Assembly: GCA_964549245.1 (NCBI GenBank)
Contig: CAZJUO010000022.1
Coordinates: forward strand, 1-17,760
DNA: 17,760 bases
Direction: 5' to 3'
DNA from: CAZJUO01 sp964549245
GTDB taxonomy: Bacteria; Patescibacteriota; Patescibacteriia; UBA10025; JAHIVO01
This document shows, one piece after another, positions 8,306-15,508 of this stretch (positions within the stretch are counted from its first letter, which is position 1; each line of letters opens with the position of its first letter). Below the pieces are notes generated by a model. The model did no database searches. It was not told the DNA's origin and worked only from the letters and a program-made list of their open reading frames with translations. Position numbers and translations under genes: made by a program.

Positions 8306-9565
8306 ATGATAGATATTTCAATAATTCGAAAAAATAATAGTTCCGCCTTAAGTGGCTTAAAAAAGCGGGGAGTAGCCAACGATACTCTTGATAAAGTGGT
8401 TATGCTTGATACAAAAAGAAGGAAGGTTATTCAAAAACTTGAAACCATACAAGCAAATAAAAATAAATTTAATAAAAAAATAGGTAGCCTACCGAAGAAC
8501 AAAAAAGAAAAAAAACTAAAGGAAATGGAGCAGCTGTCCGAAGAAGAAAAAGATATAACTATCACCTTGAAACGGCTTGAAGAAGACCAAAAAATGTTTT
8601 TAGCCACCATACCCAATATACCCCATGATAGTGTTCATGTTGGAAAAGAGGAGGCGGATAACAAAGTTATTAAAACAGTAGATAATAACACCAAAAAAAA
8701 TGTCAAGCCGTTTGATTATTTACAATTGGCTACGAAATACGATTTGATTGACACCGAGCGGGCAGCTAAAGTAAGCGGCAGCAGATTTGGATATTTAAAA
8801 AAACAAGGAGCGATATTATGGAACGCGGTTGTACAATATACCTTATCAATATTATTAGAAGAAAACTTTATACCTTTTTATTCACCCGCGCTGGTAAAAA
8901 AAGACGTAATGGAAAATACTGGATATGATTCGTATCTTGAAGGGCAAGAAGCATATTACATAGAAAAAGATGAATTATTCCTCGTAGGTACCGGAGAACA
9001 CGCCCTTTTGCCATATCACGCCGGTGAAATACTGCCCGTATCTGATCTGCCGCTGTACTACACCACTTATTCAACGTGCTTTCGCCGTGAGGCCGGCAGT
9101 TATGGCAAAGATACCAAGGGCATTTTGCGAGTCCATCAGTTTGATAAACAGGAAATGCTGGTTATCACCACTCCTGATAAATCATGGCAGGAATTTGATC
9201 GATTAATAGCCATTCAAGAAAAAATTGTCCAGGGATTGAAACTGCCATACCAACTCTTGCAGGTCTGCACCGGGGATCTTCCAAAGCCTTCCGCTAAAGT
9301 AGTCGACTTAGAATGCTGGATACCTTCTGAAGGGAAATACCGAGAAACCCATTCAGCCTCCAACTGTACCGATTATCAAGCCCGAAACAATAATATACGT
9401 TATAAGGATAAAGACGGTAATAACAAGTTTGTGCACATACTGAACGCTACAGCCATAACTCCGCGTATCTTAATCGCTATTCTAGAAAATTATCAGCAAG
9501 CAGATGGCGCTATTTCCATCCCTAGTGTTCTTCAACCGTATTGCCAATCAAAAAAGATACAATAA
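8306..9565 (+). CDS. serS: Seryl-tRNA synthetase
   Basis: This class II synthetase charges tRNA-Ser. The N-terminal long antiparallel coiled coil that grips the tRNA extra arm spans about 27-105 and is very lysine- and glutamate-rich. The catalytic domain has the VGTGEHALLP segment (228-236), motif 2 CFRREAGSYG (258-267), the LECWIPSEGKYRETHSASNC segment (335-354) and motif 3 PRILIAILENYQ (386-397). At 419 residues the length is normal. The stop overlaps the alr ATG by one base (TAATG). No SD precedes the ATG. Confidence 0.96.
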   Translation: MIDISIIRKNNSSALSGLKKRGVANDTLDKVVMLDTKRRKVIQKLETIQANKNKFNKKIGSLPKNKKEKKLKEMEQLSEEEKDITITLKRLEEDQKMFLATIPNIPHDSVHVGKEEADNKVIKTVDNNTKKNVKPFDYLQLATKYDLIDTERAAKVSGSRFGYLKKQGAILWNAVVQYTLSILLEENFIPFYSPALVKKDVMENTGYDSYLEGQEAYYIEKDELFLVGTGEHALLPYHAGEILPVSDLPLYYTTYSTCFRREAGSYGKDTKGILRVHQFDKQEMLVITTPDKSWQEFDRLIAIQEKIVQGLKLPYQLLQVCTGDLPKPSAKVVDLECWIPSEGKYRETHSASNCTDYQARNNNIRYKDKDGNNKFVHILNATAITPRILIAILENYQQADGAISIPSVLQPYCQSKKIQ

Positions 9566-10692
9566 TGAAACATAACCATACCACTTGGGTTGAAGTATCC
9601 CAAAAAGCACTTACTCATAATATTAAAGAATTTCAAAGAATTCTCACACCACAAACAGAAATAATGGCCGTAGTAAAATCAAACGCCTACGGCCATGGCA
9701 TGGTCCAGTCGGCTAAAATATTCAAACAAGCAGGATGCCAATGGATCGGCACGGTAAATCTTGAAGAAGCGCTTGAATTGAGAAAAAACAATATTACCGG
9801 ACCTATCCTCGTTTTAAGCTACTTTCATCCTGACAAACTAGCAGAAGCCATCAAGCAAAATATATCCCTTACGGTATACCATTTGACAGCGGTCCGTACA
9901 ATCTCACGCTTGGCTGAAAAGTTAAACAAAACAGCTGCTATTCATTTTAAACTCGATACTGGTACTTCTCGTCTGGGCGTACAAGCAGATCAATCTCTTG
10001 ATAGTATTAAAAAAATAAAAGCCCTTCCACATCTAAATTTAGAAGGTATATTCAGCCACTTAGCTGACGCTGAAAAGCCAAATCAAAATTTCACCAGACG
10101 GCAAATTAACATATTTGAAAAAATAATCACCCAGTGCCAAAAAGAGGGTATAACTTTCCCCATCAAGCATATTGCCTGTTCAGCGGCCGCCATTCTCAAT
10201 AAAGAAAGCTATTTCAATCTCGTTCGAATCGGTATTTCTTCGTATGGCCTATGGTCAGTTGAAAACAACGGTACCTATAGACCAGGAATCAAGTTACAAC
10301 CGGCTCTTTCATGGCATACCCGCATCATACAGATCAAAACCATTGCCAAAGGTCAAACCATAGGCTACGGACGTACCTATAAGGTAAAAAAAGAGATGCG
10401 AATTGCCTTATTGCCCATCGGGTATTGGGAAGGTTTTGATAGAAAACTCTCCAATAACGGTGAAGTGATCATTGGCGGAAAGCTATGTAATATTCGCGGC
10501 AGAATTTGCATGAACCTTACCATGGTAGATGTTTCAAATTGTAAAAACGTCAAGGTAGGGGACCGAGCGACCCTCATTGGCACTCAAAATAATAGCCGGA
10601 TAACCGCAGAAGATCTTGCGCGCCGTATTGGTACCATAAACTACGAGGTGGTAACTAGAATAAATCCTCTTATACCACGCATATACGTCTAA
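9565..10692 (+). CDS. alr: Alanine racemase
   Basis: This PLP-dependent fold-type III enzyme interconverts L- and D-alanine for the wall precursor. The ATG at 9565 is chosen (375 residues). It overlaps the serS stop by one base and starts at the usual distance from the PLP motif; an in-frame TTG at 9541 would extend further into serS. K38 in AVVKSNAYGHG is the PLP Schiff-base lysine. HFKLDTGTSRLG (127-138) is the conserved Arg-containing segment. Y268 in IGYGRTY is the second catalytic base. The usual CMDQ segment near the substrate carboxylate is CMNL here (315-318), with Asn for Asp. Ddl, which uses the product, is two genes downstream. Confidence 0.94.
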   Translation: MKHNHTTWVEVSQKALTHNIKEFQRILTPQTEIMAVVKSNAYGHGMVQSAKIFKQAGCQWIGTVNLEEALELRKNNITGPILVLSYFHPDKLAEAIKQNISLTVYHLTAVRTISRLAEKLNKTAAIHFKLDTGTSRLGVQADQSLDSIKKIKALPHLNLEGIFSHLADAEKPNQNFTRRQINIFEKIITQCQKEGITFPIKHIACSAAAILNKESYFNLVRIGISSYGLWSVENNGTYRPGIKLQPALSWHTRIIQIKTIAKGQTIGYGRTYKVKKEMRIALLPIGYWEGFDRKLSNNGEVIIGGKLCNIRGRICMNLTMVDVSNCKNVKVGDRATLIGTQNNSRITAEDLARRIGTINYEVVTRINPLIPRIYV

Positions 10693-10709
10693 TCATTAAT
10701 CAACATCCT

Positions 10710-10910
10710 ATGAACGATAATAAAACGTATAGCAAAGGCGATAGGGTAGAGGTGCCAGGAGAATATATCTGCGTACCCTGCGGTTATAAAAAGCATTTTA
10801 ATCTTGGTGATGTTTTTGGGGAATGCACCTCCTGCCTAGCTGGCAGTGAGGAAGGCGACCCGCAGCACGTTGAAGGCACTGCCATCTGGGAAAAAGTAGC
10901 AACTGATTAA
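10710..10910 (+). CDS. Small zinc-ribbon protein, function unknown
   Basis: A 66-residue cytoplasmic protein with two Cys pairs, C21-VP-C24 and C39-TS-C42, spaced like a rubredoxin or zinc-ribbon knuckle pair. The ends are charged: the N-terminus has a KGDRVEVPGEYIC stretch and the C-terminus is acidic. I do not recognise a named family with certainty. Similar small CxxC...CxxC proteins are usually annotated as hypothetical zinc-ribbon proteins. It lies 17 bases after alr and 41 bases before ddl on the same strand, so it is probably co-transcribed with the D-alanine genes. No SD is present. It is too small to be an enzyme of that pathway and could be a metal-binding or protein-binding accessory factor. 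Confidence 0.75.
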   Translation: MNDNKTYSKGDRVEVPGEYICVPCGYKKHFNLGDVFGECTSCLAGSEEGDPQHVEGTAIWEKVATD

Positions 10911-10951
10911 ACAATAATCTATACGATAATATCCACCCTTACACCATTCTT

Positions 10952-12067
10952 ATGCGTAATAAATTACGTGTCGGTATTATATTCGGCGGACGATCGGGAG
11001 AACATGAAGTTTCCATAGTTTCAGCTAGCTCTGTTATTTCCGCAATTGATAAAACCAAATATAAAGTTATTCCGATCGGCATAACCAAACAAGGCGTCTG
11101 GATCACTAACGCCGATCCAATTACTTTCCTTAAAAAGGGAGTTAATAAAAATACCAAATCGCAATCTATAATACTACCCGATGCTACCAGACCAGGGCTG
11201 ATTGATTTACAAAAAAATATTTTATCCAAAAAAATTGACGTTGTCTTTCCGTTACTGCACGGGCCTTTTGGTGAAGACGGTACAATACAGGGACTTTTTG
11301 AATTAGCCAACCTGCCGTATGTGGGCAGCGACGTACTCGGCTCATCAATAGCCATGGATAAAGTTATCCAAAAACAAATTTGCCGGCATCTAAACATCCC
11401 CACAGTGCCATACGAATATTTTATGTATAATGATTATACTGTTGATAAACAAGCTACTATCAAAAAATGCGAAAAACTCGGCTACCCTTTATTTATTAAG
11501 CCAGCAAATCTTGGCTCTTCGGTTGGCATTACCAAAGCACATAACAAAAAAGAGCTGCGAAATAGCATTACCTTGGCGGCTTCATACGATAATAAAATAA
11601 TTGTTGAAAAAAGTATTGAACCAAACCATGAAATAGAAGTGGCCATCTTGGGCAATACTAAGCCCCGGGCATCTGTGCCGGGTGAAATTGTTGCTTCAAA
11701 CGAATTTTATGATTACAATGCAAAGTACGTTGATGGCAAGTCATACCACAAAATCCCGGCGCCACTACCAAAAACCGTCCAAACTGCTATTAGAACGATT
11801 GCCAAAAAAGCCTTTTTAGCGCTCAATTGCTCCGGCATGGCTCGCGTAGACTTCTTGGTAGCAAAAGGCAGCCACCGCATTTATCTCAACGAAGTAAATA
11901 CAATCCCTGGCTTTACCTCAATTTCTATGTACGCAAAATTATGGGCTGCTTCAGGCATACCATACGTCACACTGCTTGATCGGCTGATTTCCTTAGCCCT
12001 GGAAAATCACCGACAGAAAAATAAGCTGAAAGCTTCTTTTAAACCCAAAACAAACTGGTATAAATAA
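10952..12067 (+). CDS. ddl: D-alanine--D-alanine ligase
   Basis: This ATP-grasp enzyme joins two D-alanines for the peptidoglycan stem. The 371-residue length matches the longer Gram-positive/VanA-like Ddl group. Landmarks are [10 protein letters not shown] (12-21), HGPFGEDGT (103-111), the ATP-binding [11 protein letters not shown] (182-192), the omega loop EFYDYNAKY (251-259) and the metal ligands D300, E314 and N316 in ARVDF and NEVNTIPG. The FYDY omega loop is the type found in D-Ala-D-Ala rather than D-Ala-D-Lac ligases, so the wall is predicted to end in D-Ala-D-Ala. It stands directly upstream of ftsQ, as in the classic dcw cluster. No SD is visible. Confidence 0.95.
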   Translation: MRNKLRVGIIFGGRSGEHEVSIVSASSVISAIDKTKYKVIPIGITKQGVWITNADPITFLKKGVNKNTKSQSIILPDATRPGLIDLQKNILSKKIDVVFPLLHGPFGEDGTIQGLFELANLPYVGSDVLGSSIAMDKVIQKQICRHLNIPTVPYEYFMYNDYTVDKQATIKKCEKLGYPLFIKPANLGSSVGITKAHNKKELRNSITLAASYDNKIIVEKSIEPNHEIEVAILGNTKPRASVPGEIVASNEFYDYNAKYVDGKSYHKIPAPLPKTVQTAIRTIAKKAFLALNCSGMARVDFLVAKGSHRIYLNEVNTIPGFTSISMYAKLWAASGIPYVTLLDRLISLALENHRQKNKLKASFKPKTNWYK

Positions 12068-12073
12068 TTTAAT

Positions 12074-12919
12074 ATGAGATGGAACAATAAACAAAAAAGG
12101 ATACAACGCGATAGTGCTACCGGACCAGCATACAAAAATCCGCTTTTTACCAAAAAAAACTGGCAAGCCTTTATCGTAGAGAGGTTCAGTTTTTTTTCAT
12201 TAGCGTTATTATTGTTTTTTTTGGTGCTCGTATATATCTTTCTATATTCACCGCTGTTTGCTATTACCTCGGTGACTATCAACGGCGCCTCTGATTCCAA
12301 CGCACTTTACATTAAAGATAAAATTGTCGAATGGCAGGCGGCCCAAACGAAGTGGCTTATCTTCAGGCAATCAAATATTTTATTATTCAGCAGTTCGTGG
12401 CTCAAAGACAATATCAACTCATATCTAAATCCAGAATCTGTTGATATCGACAAACAATTGCCGCATACGCTTAGCATAACCATCAAAGAGCGGCAACCTA
12501 CTTTTATTTGGAGCACTGACCAAAGTTTTTACTACCTTGGGCTTAGCGGCGTTATAGCTACTGAAATATCCAACATTGACGAAGCCCCAGCACTTCCTGC
12601 CTTGTATGATGAATCAAACCAGCCCGTACGAGCTGCTGAGCAGGTGCTCTCGGAAGATAAAATGCAAGCCATACAATCAATTATTGACAGTCTTAATGAA
12701 ATAGAAACTGTTACATATACTACTTTTTCCATGCCGCACCGCCTCTCCTTACGGTTAAACGTACATACAGAAAACGGATATTTAATTTATTTTGATGTAA
12801 GCGAGAATATTCAAACGCAAATAGAAAAACTAAACCGCGTCCTTACCGACACCGTACCCAACACACCGCCCCAGGAATATATTGACCTTCGGATAGGGGA
12901 GAGGGTTTATCTAAAATAA
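12074..12919 (+). CDS. ftsQ: Cell division protein FtsQ/DivIB-like
   Basis: A bitopic protein of 281 residues. It has a basic cytoplasmic tail (1-33), one membrane helix (about 36-60), a POTRA-like domain beginning ITSVTINGASDSN (about 63-135) and a beta-rich FtsQ domain ending near residue 275. In the divisome, FtsQ bridges FtsB/FtsL and recruits the septal synthases. Family sequence conservation is weak. The call rests on architecture, on the SITIKERQPTFIW stretch that typically ends the POTRA domain, and on the position right after ddl. ftsA and ftsZ do not follow; the next gene is unrelated, so the dcw order is broken here. Confidence 0.82.
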   Translation: MRWNNKQKRIQRDSATGPAYKNPLFTKKNWQAFIVERFSFFSLALLLFFLVLVYIFLYSPLFAITSVTINGASDSNALYIKDKIVEWQAAQTKWLIFRQSNILLFSSSWLKDNINSYLNPESVDIDKQLPHTLSITIKERQPTFIWSTDQSFYYLGLSGVIATEISNIDEAPALPALYDESNQPVRAAEQVLSEDKMQAIQSIIDSLNEIETVTYTTFSMPHRLSLRLNVHTENGYLIYFDVSENIQTQIEKLNRVLTDTVPNTPPQEYIDLRIGERVYLK

Positions 12920-12923
12920 AAAT

Positions 12924-13370
12924 ATGCTACTCCTTGCTCATACCGCAACCGGCGCGGTTATTGGCCAAAAAATTGATTCACTTTTTATTGTCGCTATTCT
13001 CGGCTTTATTTCCCACTTTGTTTTGGACCATGTTCCGCACTGGAATTATTCGGTACCAAAAAACTTCACTGTTCGCACCTTTATAAATATCCTTCCGGAC
13101 ATCATTCCTTCAGTTCTAATTTATTTTGTCTTTATTTCGGCTTTTCCCGACCAATGGCTGTCAATCAGCGTCGGTGTGGCTGGTGCTATCCTGCCTGATT
13201 TTCTTATCCTCTCAAAATATTTCAAAAAGTTAAGCGTGGTCTTCAAGCCATTAAACCATTTTCATGAACGCATACAGGGACACCTCCCCAAATCAATAGA
13301 GATTCCAATCGGCTTATTTAACCAGGTATTATACCTGGGAATACTTATCGTATTATTTATCATATTATAA
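12924..13370 (+). CDS. YdjM/DUF457-like predicted membrane metal-dependent hydrolase
   Basis: A hydrophobic protein of 148 residues with about four membrane segments. It has a scattered set of His and Asp residues resembling membrane-bound YdjM/DUF457-type metal-dependent hydrolases: H6 in LLAHTATG, then HFVLDHVPHW (H31, D35, H36, H39), D59, D92 in LPDF, and NHFHE (H112, H114). The HxxxDHxPH core is the strongest clue. The substrate is unknown. It lies 4 bases after ftsQ and 3 bases before the nuclease gene, so it is within the operon, and it lacks an SD. The family name is a judgement by eye. Near its end is a perfect 17-base palindrome (13322-13338). Confidence 0.65.
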   Translation: MLLLAHTATGAVIGQKIDSLFIVAILGFISHFVLDHVPHWNYSVPKNFTVRTFINILPDIIPSVLIYFVFISAFPDQWLSISVGVAGAILPDFLILSKYFKKLSVVFKPLNHFHERIQGHLPKSIEIPIGLFNQVLYLGILIVLFIIL

Positions 13371-13373
13371 CCT

Positions 13374-14051
13374 ATGCCTGTAAAACCAAAAAAATCAAAA
13401 AAAATATGGCTTTCAGCCACCGGCATTGAGAATTCCAAACGATGCCCGCGTTGCTTTTGGCTGCAGTACCATAAAAAAATAAGGCAGCCGGAGGGAATCG
13501 TTTCCCGCCTGGCAAACCGTTTTGATACCGTTATTAAAAAATATTTTGACCTTTACCGCGCCAAAGGTGGACTGCCCCCAATGGTAGAAAACAAAGTAAA
13601 CGGCAAACTGCAATACCCGTTCCAGGAGCGTTATTTTTATCACTACAATGACGATTATGGTCTGTGGGGCAGGCTCGATGAATGTCTTATCAGCGATGAG
13701 GGTACCTATACTCCGGTAGACCATAAAACGGCCAGCTCTGATCCAAATACCAAAGAAATGATACCGGCCTACCAAACTCAACTCGACATTTATGCCTTAC
13801 TGCTGGAAAAAAATCATCGTCCATCGTCCGGCATCGGACATTTGATCTACTTTTATCCAGCCGAGGGAAAGAAGTTGCACGACGGTTTCCCCATGCAGGT
13901 TACAGTCAAAACATTAAAAACAAATACCCAGCAAGCTTTAACCGAATTGTTAAAAGCCATCAAAATATTGGAGGCTCCTATGCCAAAACCGTCCAAGGAT
14001 TGCCCTTTCTGCACGTGGCATAAGGAAATAAATAAAATTGCAAAAAAATAA
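13374..14051 (+). CDS. Cas4/RecB-like PD-(D/E)XK nuclease with probable Fe-S cysteines
   Basis: A soluble protein of 225 residues. The nuclease core reads D102 in WGRLDE and then D116-H-K118 in PVDHKTAS, matching the D...(D/E)xK active site. A helix with Q134, Q136 and Y140 (QTQLDIYALLL) fits the RecB-type QxxxY motif. Two Cys pairs bracket the core: C24-PR-C27 (in SKRCPRCFWL) and C210-PF-C213 near the C-terminus. This resembles the 4Fe-4S arrangement of Cas4, AddB and related nucleases, though Cas4 itself uses one plus three Cys. Such enzymes process DNA ends. No CRISPR array, cas gene or addA/recB partner is in the window, so a stand-alone DNA-repair role is more likely. It is the last gene of the lysS run. 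Confidence 0.8.
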   Translation: MPVKPKKSKKIWLSATGIENSKRCPRCFWLQYHKKIRQPEGIVSRLANRFDTVIKKYFDLYRAKGGLPPMVENKVNGKLQYPFQERYFYHYNDDYGLWGRLDECLISDEGTYTPVDHKTASSDPNTKEMIPAYQTQLDIYALLLEKNHRPSSGIGHLIYFYPAEGKKLHDGFPMQVTVKTLKTNTQQALTELLKAIKILEAPMPKPSKDCPFCTWHKEINKIAKK

Positions 14052-14074
14052 CCTATCTGTTATTCAGATAGGTT
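14050..14074 (-). terminator. Perfect hairpin between convergent genes, U-tract on the minus side
   Basis: AACCTATCTG (14050-14059) and CAGATAGGTT (14065-14074) form a perfect 10-bp stem with a 5-base loop. Reading on the minus strand, the stem is followed by ATTTTTTTG (within 14042-14049), a good U-tract. Reading on the plus strand, only TTTAATCC follows. It overlaps the stop codon of the nuclease gene and the last codons of the minus-strand gene, so it is mainly a terminator for the latter and may weakly serve both. Confidence 0.7.
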
Positions 14075-14236
14075 TAATCCGGCAAGTGATAACCGCCACG
14101 GTTCCAAAACAAACCGATGGTTATTACATTTAGTACAATAGCATGCTTTAATAATCCTTTTAGCAAGATGGTAGGTATCCCGATCATTAGCTGGTAATTC
14201 ACCCCGGATAATTTTACGCGCTTGCTGACAGTCCAT
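14060..14236 (-). CDS. Small Cys-rich protein of 58 residues, unrecognised
   Basis: The ATG on the minus strand at 14236 opens a 58-codon frame ending at 14060. It starts MDCQQARKIIRGELPAND and contains a central HLAKRIIKACYCTKCNNH stretch. The cysteines (C3, C32, C34, C37) with H23 and H40 suggest a small metal-binding fold. The MxCxxAR...GEL start and later CxxC are loosely like anti-sigma zf-HC2 domains, but the usual H-x3-C-x2-C spacing is absent, so I do not assign that family. Support comes from a strong SD GGAGGTG (14239-14245) placed directly upstream, a promoter-like pair at 14272-14300, and a perfect hairpin with U-tract at its 3' end. It fills what would otherwise be a 319-base gap. 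Confidence 0.65.
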   Translation of the reverse strand: MDCQQARKIIRGELPANDRDTYHLAKRIIKACYCTKCNNHRFVLEPWRLSLAGLNLSE

Positions 14237-14271
14237 TACACCTCCATGATTTTGTATTTATTTCTGGTTTT

Positions 14272-14300
14272 ACAGTACCTCTATTTATAAACTTTGTAAA
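14272..14300 (-). promoter_or_regulatory. Possible promoter of the 58-codon minus-strand gene
   Basis: On the minus strand, TTTACA (14295-14300) and TACTGT (14272-14277) are separated by 17 bases. The -35 matches 5 of 6 consensus positions and the -10 only 3 of 6. The position, about 25-30 bases before the SD and just after the HU terminator, is suitable. Confidence 0.35.
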
Positions 14301-14310
14301 GTAGCTGCGT

Positions 14311-14349
14311 AAAACAAAAAGACCCCGTTTGTAGTAAGAGTCTTTTTGT
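14311..14349 (-). terminator. Rho-independent terminator after HU gene
   Basis: ACAAAAAGAC (14314-14323) pairs perfectly with GTCTTTTTGT (14340-14349). Read on the minus strand, the stem is followed by a T-rich run, and it lies about 20 bases beyond the HU stop codon. Confidence 0.75.
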
Positions 14350-14370
14350 GTTTTTAGTAATTTGCCGTGT

Positions 14371-14652
14371 TTATAAAATAGAATCTTTGGCGGCTTTTGC
14401 CACTCTGAATTTTACCACGGTCTTGGCCGGAATCTGAATAGTTTCGCCAGTGGCTGGGTTGCGTCCTTGTCGTGCGGCCCGGTGCTTTTTCACTAATTTT
14501 CCGATGCCAGGAATGGTAAATTCACCGTTGGTTTTAACTTCCTCATAGGCAGTGTTTACCATCATCTCCATGAAGTCATTGACTTCTTTTTTTGACATAC
14601 CTGACTTTTCAGCCAAGGCAGCCATTAGCTGGGATTTGGTCATTTTAGCCAT
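14371..14652 (-). CDS. HU/IHF-family histone-like DNA-binding protein
   Basis: A 93-residue nucleoid protein that bends and compacts DNA as a dimer. The N-terminal helices (MTKSQLMAALAEKSGMSKKE) are followed by the conserved GIGKLVKKHRAARQGRNPATG region (about 49-69). This contains the beta-arm with the intercalating-proline motif RNPATG, and the usual C-terminal KFRVAKAAKDSI follows. The ATG at 14652 has an SD-like AAGGATA about 9 bases upstream. It forms its own transcription unit, with an extended -10 promoter (14701-14729) and a terminator (14311-14349). Its orientation is opposite to the long operon on its left. I leave the symbol blank because hupA/hupB/IHF cannot be separated by eye. 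Confidence 0.96.
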   Translation of the reverse strand: MAKMTKSQLMAALAEKSGMSKKEVNDFMEMMVNTAYEEVKTNGEFTIPGIGKLVKKHRAARQGRNPATGETIQIPAKTVVKFRVAKAAKDSIL

Positions 14653-14700
14653 GTTGTTTATCCTTATTTTATTAATTGTTAAACGGCCTTTATTGGTTGT

Positions 14701-14729
14701 AGTATAGCAGTATTATTAAAAAAAGCCAA
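14701..14729 (-). promoter_or_regulatory. Promoter of the HU gene
   Basis: On the minus strand, -35 TTGGCT (14724-14729), a 17-base spacer and -10 TATACT (14701-14706) with an extended TGC immediately upstream. The start would be near 14694, giving a leader of about 40 bases that contains the SD. A DnaA-box-like TTGTCCACA (14751-14759, minus strand) lies about 20 bases upstream of the -35. Confidence 0.7.
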
Positions 14730-14806
14730 TATTTATAGGGGTAAAATCATTGTGGACAACTTATAATAACTATTTTATGGCTAATGTTAGCTAATTTATA
14801 TCAAAT

Positions 14807-14849
14807 AAAAAACTAGCAAATTTCTATATAGAATAGCATGCTAGTTTTT
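14807..14849 (-). terminator. Hairpin terminator after the 56-residue membrane protein gene
   Basis: AAAAACTAGCA (14808-14818) pairs perfectly with TGCTAGTTTTT (14839-14849), an 11-bp stem. The 20-base loop itself contains the palindrome TTCTATATAGAA (14821-14832). On the minus strand the stem is followed by a T-rich tail, about 16 bases after the stop codon of the 14866 gene. Confidence 0.75.
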
Positions 14850-14865
14850 GTAGATTGAGGGCTGT

Positions 14866-15036
14866 TTATAGTACTATCAAGAAAATTATCCATAATCCAC
14901 AAGCCAGTATGGCCCATGATATGGCATGAAATTTATATTGCCCGTCTTGTATTACTTTAAACTTCCATACGTTTAGTACTACCATACCCGTAAATAATAT
15001 TGATACAACCAACAAAATTATTTGTAAAATATTCAA
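14866..15036 (-). CDS. Small two-helix membrane protein (56 residues), unrecognised
   Basis: This gene encodes a peptide with two hydrophobic helices (about 2-22 and 37-56), joined by a short basic/polar loop (WKFKVIQDGQYKFHA). A TTG start at 15036 is chosen because a perfect SD, AAGGAGG (15046-15052), lies 9 bases upstream. The frame is open further to 15120, but those codons cross the promoter and the SD, and the longer ATG starts have no SD. It has its own promoter (15073-15101) and terminator (14807-14849), and no family could be named. It is transcribed divergently from the first DUF4342 gene through back-to-back promoters, which suggests linked expression. Confidence 0.7.
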   Translation of the reverse strand: MNILQIILLVVSILFTGMVVLNVWKFKVIQDGQYKFHAISWAILACGLWIIFLIVL

Positions 15037-15072
15037 AGTGCCAAACCTCCTTATAAAAATCATTTTCATTCC

Positions 15073-15101
15073 ATAGTACCGCCAAGAGGGGATTGTGTCA
15101 A
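15073..15101 (-). promoter_or_regulatory. Promoter of the 56-residue membrane protein gene
   Basis: On the minus strand, TTGACA (15096-15101), a 17-base spacer and TACTAT (15073-15078). The -35 is perfect and the -10 matches 4 of 6. The transcript would start near 15066, about 15 bases before the SD. Confidence 0.7.
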
Positions 15102-15121
15102 GGAAATATTGCATTGACACA
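15094..15121. repeat. Perfect inverted repeat formed by two back-to-back -35 elements
   Basis: TGTGTCAA (15094-15101) and TTGACACA (15114-15121) are exact inverted copies with a 12-base spacer, arm centres 20 bases apart (two helical turns). Each arm contains the -35 hexamer of one of two divergent promoters. It may be only paired -35 boxes, or also an operator for a dimeric regulator. A third TTGACACA is the -35 of the second DUF4342 gene (15542-15549). Confidence 0.5.
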
Positions 15122-15143
15122 TACCCAAAATATCATGTAACAT
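15114..15143 (+). promoter_or_regulatory. Probable promoter of the first DUF4342 gene
   Basis: TTGACA (15114-15119), an 18-base spacer and TAACAT (15138-15143), a 6/6 and 4/6 match. A perfect TATAAT at 15162-15167 is closer to the gene but has no good -35 at the right distance. Either could serve the gene at 15203. Confidence 0.5.
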
Positions 15144-15202
15144 ACTTGTATTGTACATTAATATAATATCAATGGTAATTATAAATAATAATGGAGGTAT
15201 TT

Positions 15203-15481
15203 ATGTCCGTAAAGATTAACAAAGAAACGATTACCGCAAAAGGTGAAGAGCTGCTGAAACAAATGGATGATATCGTTAAACGGGGAATAAAAGAGGGTAA
15301 CATTCGCAAGGTAACCTTAAAAAACCCAAATGGCGAACCAATTGCTTCACTTTCTTTGACCGCCTTATCTATTAGTTTTGGATTAACATTTTTATTGGCT
15401 CCTATACTACCGATTTTGGCGAGCGCAGCCGCTCTAGCTACCGATTGTACTATTGAGATAGAAAAAATATCCGGTAAGTAG
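15203..15481 (+). CDS. DUF4342-family protein, copy 1
   Basis: A 92-residue protein. The ATG at 15203 is chosen because GGAGG (15193-15197) sits 5 bases upstream; an in-frame ATG at 15191 overlaps that SD and is rejected. The N-terminal half is charged and helical, with KGEELLKQMDDIVKRG, then EGNIRKVTLKNPNG (about 34-47). A hydrophobic segment follows (about 51-78), then the short ending DCTIEIEKI. The same layout recurs in the next gene and matches the DUF4342 pattern (G-E/D-x-L, EGN-I/V-RK, lone Cys in D/N-C-T). The family has no established function, and the long hydrophobic stretch suggests membrane association. It has its own promoter and terminator and is divergent from the 56-residue membrane protein gene. 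Confidence 0.78.
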   Translation: MSVKINKETITAKGEELLKQMDDIVKRGIKEGNIRKVTLKNPNGEPIASLSLTALSISFGLTFLLAPILPILASAAALATDCTIEIEKISGK

Positions 15482-15508
15482 TACCTATACTCATACTTAC
15501 GGCAATGC

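Noticed and set aside
13322..13338. A perfect 17-base palindrome CCAGGTAT-T-ATACCTGG
   Set aside because: It lies within the 3' end of a membrane protein gene with no U-tract after it and no second copy seen; probably chance or a weak local structure.
14060..14236. Anti-sigma factor zf-HC2 assignment for the 58-residue protein
   Set aside because: The N-terminal MxCxxAR start is suggestive, but the H-x3-C-x2-C spacing is not met and no sigma factor gene is adjacent.
14780..14791. Near-palindrome GCTAA-TG-TTAGC upstream of the HU promoter
   Set aside because: Five-base arms in AT-rich DNA are expected by chance, and it lies about 50 bases upstream of the -35 with no second copy found.
14866..15120. 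Longer 84-codon version of the two-helix membrane peptide
   Set aside because: The extra codons cover the promoter -10 and the AAGGAGG SD; the TTG 9 bases after the SD is better placed.
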